The notes beneath the pieces were generated by a model that worked only from the letters and a program-made list of their open reading frames with translations, made no database searches and was not told where the DNA came from. The translations under genes were made by a program, and so were the position numbers. Positions 24,086-26,827 of a stretch of 26,827 nt of DNA are shown piece after piece (position 1 is the stretch's first letter; every line of letters starts with the position of its first letter). Source of the stretch: a virus; the IMG/VR virus record IMGVR_UViG_3300017613_003051, positions 1 to 26,827 of that record. One strand, 5' to 3'.

Positions 24086-24102
24086 CACGCCTGATCTTGT
24101 AG
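24040..24102 (-). repeat. Three tandem 21-bp repeats (two identical, one degenerate)
   Basis: Units lie at 24040-24060, 24061-24081 and 24082-24102. The first two are identical and begin GCATCTCGCC on the + strand; the third differs at five positions. The unit is seven codons long, so repeat number changes keep the frame. On the - strand each unit carries GGAACAGG-type SD material before an ATG. The array is inside the scaffold leader, between promoter and gene. Confidence 0.85.
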
Positions 24103-24114
24103 TTTAAATTTTTC

Positions 24115-24143
24115 TTGACACTATATGTTGTATTATCTAATAT
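24115..24143 (+). promoter_or_regulatory. Sigma70-type promoter for terminase and portal genes
   Basis: -35 TTGACA at 24115-24120, a 17-base spacer, and -10 TAATAT at 24138-24143. The predicted start is about 24150, leaving a leader of roughly 17 bases before the ATG at 24167, with AAGGA six bases before it. This is near-consensus for a vegetative sigma70-type promoter. Confidence 0.85.
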
Positions 24144-24157
24144 GAATTCGTTGTCAA
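24130..24157 (-). promoter_or_regulatory. Opposing sigma70-type promoter for the structural operon
   Basis: On the - strand, TTGACA (24157-24152), a 16-base spacer and TAATAC (24135-24130). It would start near 24123, ahead of the 21-bp repeats and the scaffold gene. It occupies the same DNA as the + strand promoter, so RNA polymerase could use only one at a time. The -10 match and spacing are slightly weaker than on the + strand. Confidence 0.65.
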
Positions 24158-24166
24158 GGAAAAATT

Positions 24167-24664
24167 ATGACTAAAGTAACTAATATAGGGTTATCTAAAG
24201 CATCCAGACAGGTGAAAGTAGCTGAGATCTTTATAGATAATCCATATATTACACCTGCCGAAATTGCTTCAATTTTATCTGTTTCTCCTCAAATAATTAA
24301 TAATGACGTTAAAGAAATGACGCGAAAGCTTAACAAAGCGTCAATTGATATGTATGAAATGCACCGTGAAAGAATTTTGAAAGAAATTAGTAGTATGAAG
24401 AGTGCTTGTAAAACAAAATTGTCGCGATGCCGGGGTGCACAAGCTGGTACCAGGTGGGTTGAAGAATGGACAAAGCTTACTGAAAAAGAATGTAAGATAT
24501 TAGGTATTTACGCACCAAAGCGTGCAATGGCTATGATCGCACATGTCGGTGGTGAAGAAGGTAAACTTCTCTCAAAGGAACGGCGTGATGCAGTAATAGA
24601 CGCTATAGTTTTAGGACATGAAACAGGGATAATAGAAATAGGTGCTCCAGAAGAAACTCAATAA
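24167..24664 (+). CDS. terS: Small terminase subunit
   Basis: 165 residues. Residues 22-50 form a helix-turn-helix (ITPAEIASILSVSPQIINNDV) of the type used by TerS for DNA recognition at the packaging site. The middle helices (MYEMHRERILKEISSMKSACK) would form the ring oligomer, and the C-terminus (KLTEKECKILGIYAPKR, then helix) is typical of TerS genes. It is the first gene after the strong + strand promoter and overlaps the large terminase start by 23 bases. Packaging site sequences cannot be identified here. Confidence 0.88.
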   Translation: MTKVTNIGLSKASRQVKVAEIFIDNPYITPAEIASILSVSPQIINNDVKEMTRKLNKASIDMYEMHRERILKEISSMKSACKTKLSRCRGAQAGTRWVEEWTKLTEKECKILGIYAPKRAMAMIAHVGGEEGKLLSKERRDAVIDAIVLGHETGIIEIGAPEETQ

Positions 24665-26090
24665 AATAAAAACTGAAGACGCTGCATTCAGTCTCTTGCA
24701 TGGATACATTCGTGCCATGTATCAAAACTATGACCTTGCATATCATCATTTATTAATTTCGGAAAAACTTATAGCCCTTGAAGCCGGAAAAATACGCAGG
24801 CTTATGATTTTTATGCCTCCCCGCCATGGCAAGACCATGCAAGTATCTGAATTCTTTCCAGCATGGTACCTTGGCAGAAACCCAACACATCAAATAATCG
24901 CTGCCACATATTCTTATGAACGTGCTGGTGACATAGGAAGAAAAGTTAGAAGTCAGTTTTTTGATCCTATGTATAATGAGATTTTTCCTGATTGCACGCT
25001 ATCAACTGAAAGTAGGAGTGCAAACAAGTTATCAACAGTCCAGGGAGGTAACTATTACAGTGTTGGTGTAGGTGGTGCGATTGTTGGCCGTGGTGCTCAT
25101 TTGTTTTTAATAGACGACCCTACAAAAAGTCGTGAAGATGCCAACAGCATGATAAATAGAAAGAAAATGGCTGATTGGTTTAAGAGTGTAGCATATACAC
25201 GATTGATGCCGGATAATCGAATTGTTTTAATAATGACAAGATGGCACTTTGATGATCTTGCCGGTTTTATTCTTGATTCTGATAACGATGACTGGGATGT
25301 ATTATCACTTCCGGCAATCGCTGAAGGGGAGTGCAAATTAACCAAACGATCTCAAGGAGATGCACTATGGCCTAACCGTTACTCAACAGCTGCTCTTTTG
25401 AATATAAGGAAGAATGTCGGCACGGTTGAATGGAATGCACAATACCAGCAGCGACCGTTGGATGAGGAAGGCGGAACATTCAAACTTAGTATGTTTAAAA
25501 GATATGACAGCAGAGAAATAGTTGAATATGAAACAATGTTGAATGTGCACGGACAACCGCCTAAAAAGAAACCGTTTGATATCTATAAAATTGTTATTAG
25601 CTGGGATACTGCATTTAAAGAAACTGAGCTTAACGACCCATCGTCTGGAACAGTATGGGGTATTTCTAAAATTGGATATTACCTTTTGGCTATTTATAAC
25701 AAGCGTATGCAATTTCCTGAGTTAAAAAGAACTGTTATATCTGTATGGGAAAAGTACATTGCATGGGATATTGGTTCGATTTTAGTTTTAATAGAAGACA
25801 GAGCTTCCGGACAGAGTCTAATACAGGTTTTAGATCAGGAAACAAGAATACCAGTATCCAAAATTGTACCAGAAGGAAACAAACAATTCAGGGCCGAGGA
25901 AGTTTCTAATGTTATTGAAGGTGGACGTGTTTTTATTCCTGGAGAAGCTCCGTGGCTTATAAGATTTGAAACTCAAGTATGTCAGTTTCCACTTGGAAAA
26001 GAGGATGATGACATTGATTCAATGACACAGTTTTTGAGATGGGCTACAAAACCGACATATAAACGAAGGAGGCTCAGATTTTGGAAATGA
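24642..26090 (+). CDS. terL: Large terminase subunit (ATPase and nuclease)
   Basis: 482 residues from a GTG at 24642, chosen because it is coupled to TerS and the downstream ATG would leave out conserved residues. Walker A MPPRHGKT at 58-65, Walker B LFLIDD at 154-159, and TRWHFDDL at 199-206 identify the packaging ATPase. The RNase H-like nuclease shows WDTAFKETELNDPSSG with D322, LIEDRASGQSL with E385-D386, and DDDIDSM near 456-461. The protein pumps DNA into the procapsid through the portal and cuts it. The full-length motif set appears intact. It overlaps the portal start by ATGA. Confidence 0.95.
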   Translation: MLQKKLNKIKTEDAAFSLLHGYIRAMYQNYDLAYHHLLISEKLIALEAGKIRRLMIFMPPRHGKTMQVSEFFPAWYLGRNPTHQIIAATYSYERAGDIGRKVRSQFFDPMYNEIFPDCTLSTESRSANKLSTVQGGNYYSVGVGGAIVGRGAHLFLIDDPTKSREDANSMINRKKMADWFKSVAYTRLMPDNRIVLIMTRWHFDDLAGFILDSDNDDWDVLSLPAIAEGECKLTKRSQGDALWPNRYSTAALLNIRKNVGTVEWNAQYQQRPLDEEGGTFKLSMFKRYDSREIVEYETMLNVHGQPPKKKPFDIYKIVISWDTAFKETELNDPSSGTVWGISKIGYYLLAIYNKRMQFPELKRTVISVWEKYIAWDIGSILVLIEDRASGQSLIQVLDQETRIPVSKIVPEGNKQFRAEEVSNVIEGGRVFIPGEAPWLIRFETQVCQFPLGKEDDDIDSMTQFLRWATKPTYKRRRLRFWK

Positions 26091-26827
26091 AAAAAGAAGA
26101 TTTAGAAAAAAAACATAAACTTTATGGAGAAAATTCTGTTGACTGGGCACTTTATGAGATGGCGTATGATGGCGGTTTGGAATTTATCAAACATGCCCTT
26201 TACCGGTATAGTACAAGAGAGTCAATTGCTAATTGGGAGGATAGAGTCAGAAATGGTTATGTGTATAATTATTCCCAGTCCATTGTTGATCTTTTTAATT
26301 TTTACTTAACTGAAAAGCCGGTCGTTAGAAATCTTGGGGACCTTGCTTCAGATCCACAATGGGTTATGTTTTTAGCCGACTCCGATTTAGATAATACCGA
26401 TTTTGATTCTTTTATGAATGGAGCTCAAAAACTTAGCTCTACTTCTGGATCAATCGGTATTTTGGTTAACAAACCAAATATTGAAGGAAGGACCGTCAGT
26501 GACGAAATAGCTGCCAATGTTTATCCCTATGTTTCATTGTATTCATTGCTGAATATTTTTGACTGGAAGTTTGAACGTGATCCGATCACACACCGTAACC
26601 ATTTGTCATACTTGAAACTATTCGAAGAAGATGAATCATATTTAATTTGGTACAGAAATAGATGGGAAAGGTGGGAGTTGGAAGGAAAAGCAAAAAAACC
26701 AAAGATGGTTAGTACTGGTGGTAATTCAATAGAAGAAATTCCATTTATTTGGATGCCTAATGTTAAAAGATCAAGGTTTGCGTATCTTGGAATTAGCGAT
26801 ATCATTGACAGTTGTAGGATTGTTGAA
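26087..26827 (+). CDS. Portal protein, 3'-truncated
   Basis: Open from the ATG at 26087 to the window end (247 codons visible). It starts in an ATGA overlap with the large terminase gene, and GGAGG lies about fourteen bases before. The visible part (ESIANWEDRVRNGYVYNYSQSIVDLF, YLTEKPVVRN, then GSIGILVNKP and a basic W-rich stretch) has the N-terminal pattern of siphophage portal proteins. It would form the dodecameric ring at the capsid vertex. C-terminal features are beyond the edge. Confidence 0.85.
   Translation, partial: MKKEDLEKKHKLYGENSVDWALYEMAYDGGLEFIKHALYRYSTRESIANWEDRVRNGYVYNYSQSIVDLFNFYLTEKPVVRNLGDLASDPQWVMFLADSDLDNTDFDSFMNGAQKLSSTSGSIGILVNKPNIEGRTVSDEIAANVYPYVSLYSLLNIFDWKFERDPITHRNHLSYLKLFEEDESYLIWYRNRWERWELEGKAKKPKMVSTGGNSIEEIPFIWMPNVKRSRFAYLGISDIIDSCRIVE

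Larger units (their letters stand above)
24109..24164. promoter_or_regulatory. Inverted repeat framing the divergent promoters
   Basis: Left arm TTTTTCTTGACA (24109-24120) and right arm TGTCAAGGAAAAA (24152-24164) are reverse complements apart from one extra C in one arm. Each arm contains the -35 hexamer of one promoter. The right arm also covers the SD of the small terminase gene. The spacing of about 31 bases (three helical turns) would let a dimeric or looping regulator bind both arms. No regulator gene is visible in the window. Confidence 0.7.

Noticed and set aside
24040-24102. CRISPR-like or iteron array
   Set aside because: Three direct 21-bp units without spacers and with codon-length periodicity do not form a CRISPR. 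Replication genes are absent, so an iteron origin is unsupported.

Overview
The window is part of a tailed double-stranded DNA phage (Caudoviricetes, siphovirus-like) or a prophage. It is AT-rich by eye, densely packed and has clear Shine-Dalgarno sites, so the host is a bacterium. Nothing in the sequence names the host. The virion genes follow the lambda/HK97 pattern: HK97-fold capsid, scaffold, head-tail joining set, tail tube, frameshifted tail chaperones, a 1201-residue tape measure and a tail-tip protein. No sheath or T4-like baseplate gene is seen. No integrase, repressor, lysis or replication gene lies in the window.

Layout. A divergent control region at about 24.03-24.17 kb splits the window. 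To the right (+ strand) lie the small terminase, large terminase and portal (cut by the window edge). To the left (- strand) runs one nearly gapless array of about 24 kb. In transcription order it holds scaffold, major capsid protein, an unknown 154-residue protein, three glycosyltransferases, a virion protein, small cysteine-rich proteins with a methyltransferase and a fourth glycosyltransferase, two paralogous fibre-like proteins, an 804-residue repeat protein, a fibre-tail adaptor-like protein, four head-tail/neck proteins, the tail tube, a sugar O/N-acetyltransferase, tail chaperones G and G-T, the tape measure, a small distal-tail protein and a tail-hub protein that runs off the left edge.

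How it works together. The control region carries two near-consensus sigma70-type promoters facing opposite ways on the same DNA, so only one could be occupied at a time: one for packaging genes and one for virion structure genes. Many junctions in the left operon are TAATG or ATGA overlaps, which points to translational coupling. The four glycosyltransferases, methyltransferase and WbpD-like acetyltransferase sit inside the virion gene array, which suggests that the phage glycosylates its own virion proteins or alters a host surface glycan.

Most unusual parts: the 804-residue protein, built of about 32 copies of a 21-residue unit followed by seven exact 9-residue units; the same 21-residue unit once in each of the two upstream fibre-like proteins; a SunS-type glycosyltransferase; a structured intergenic element before the acetyltransferase; and a 21-bp tandem repeat that places an SD-like sequence and an ATG before the scaffold gene. 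All functions are read from sequence patterns without database searches.
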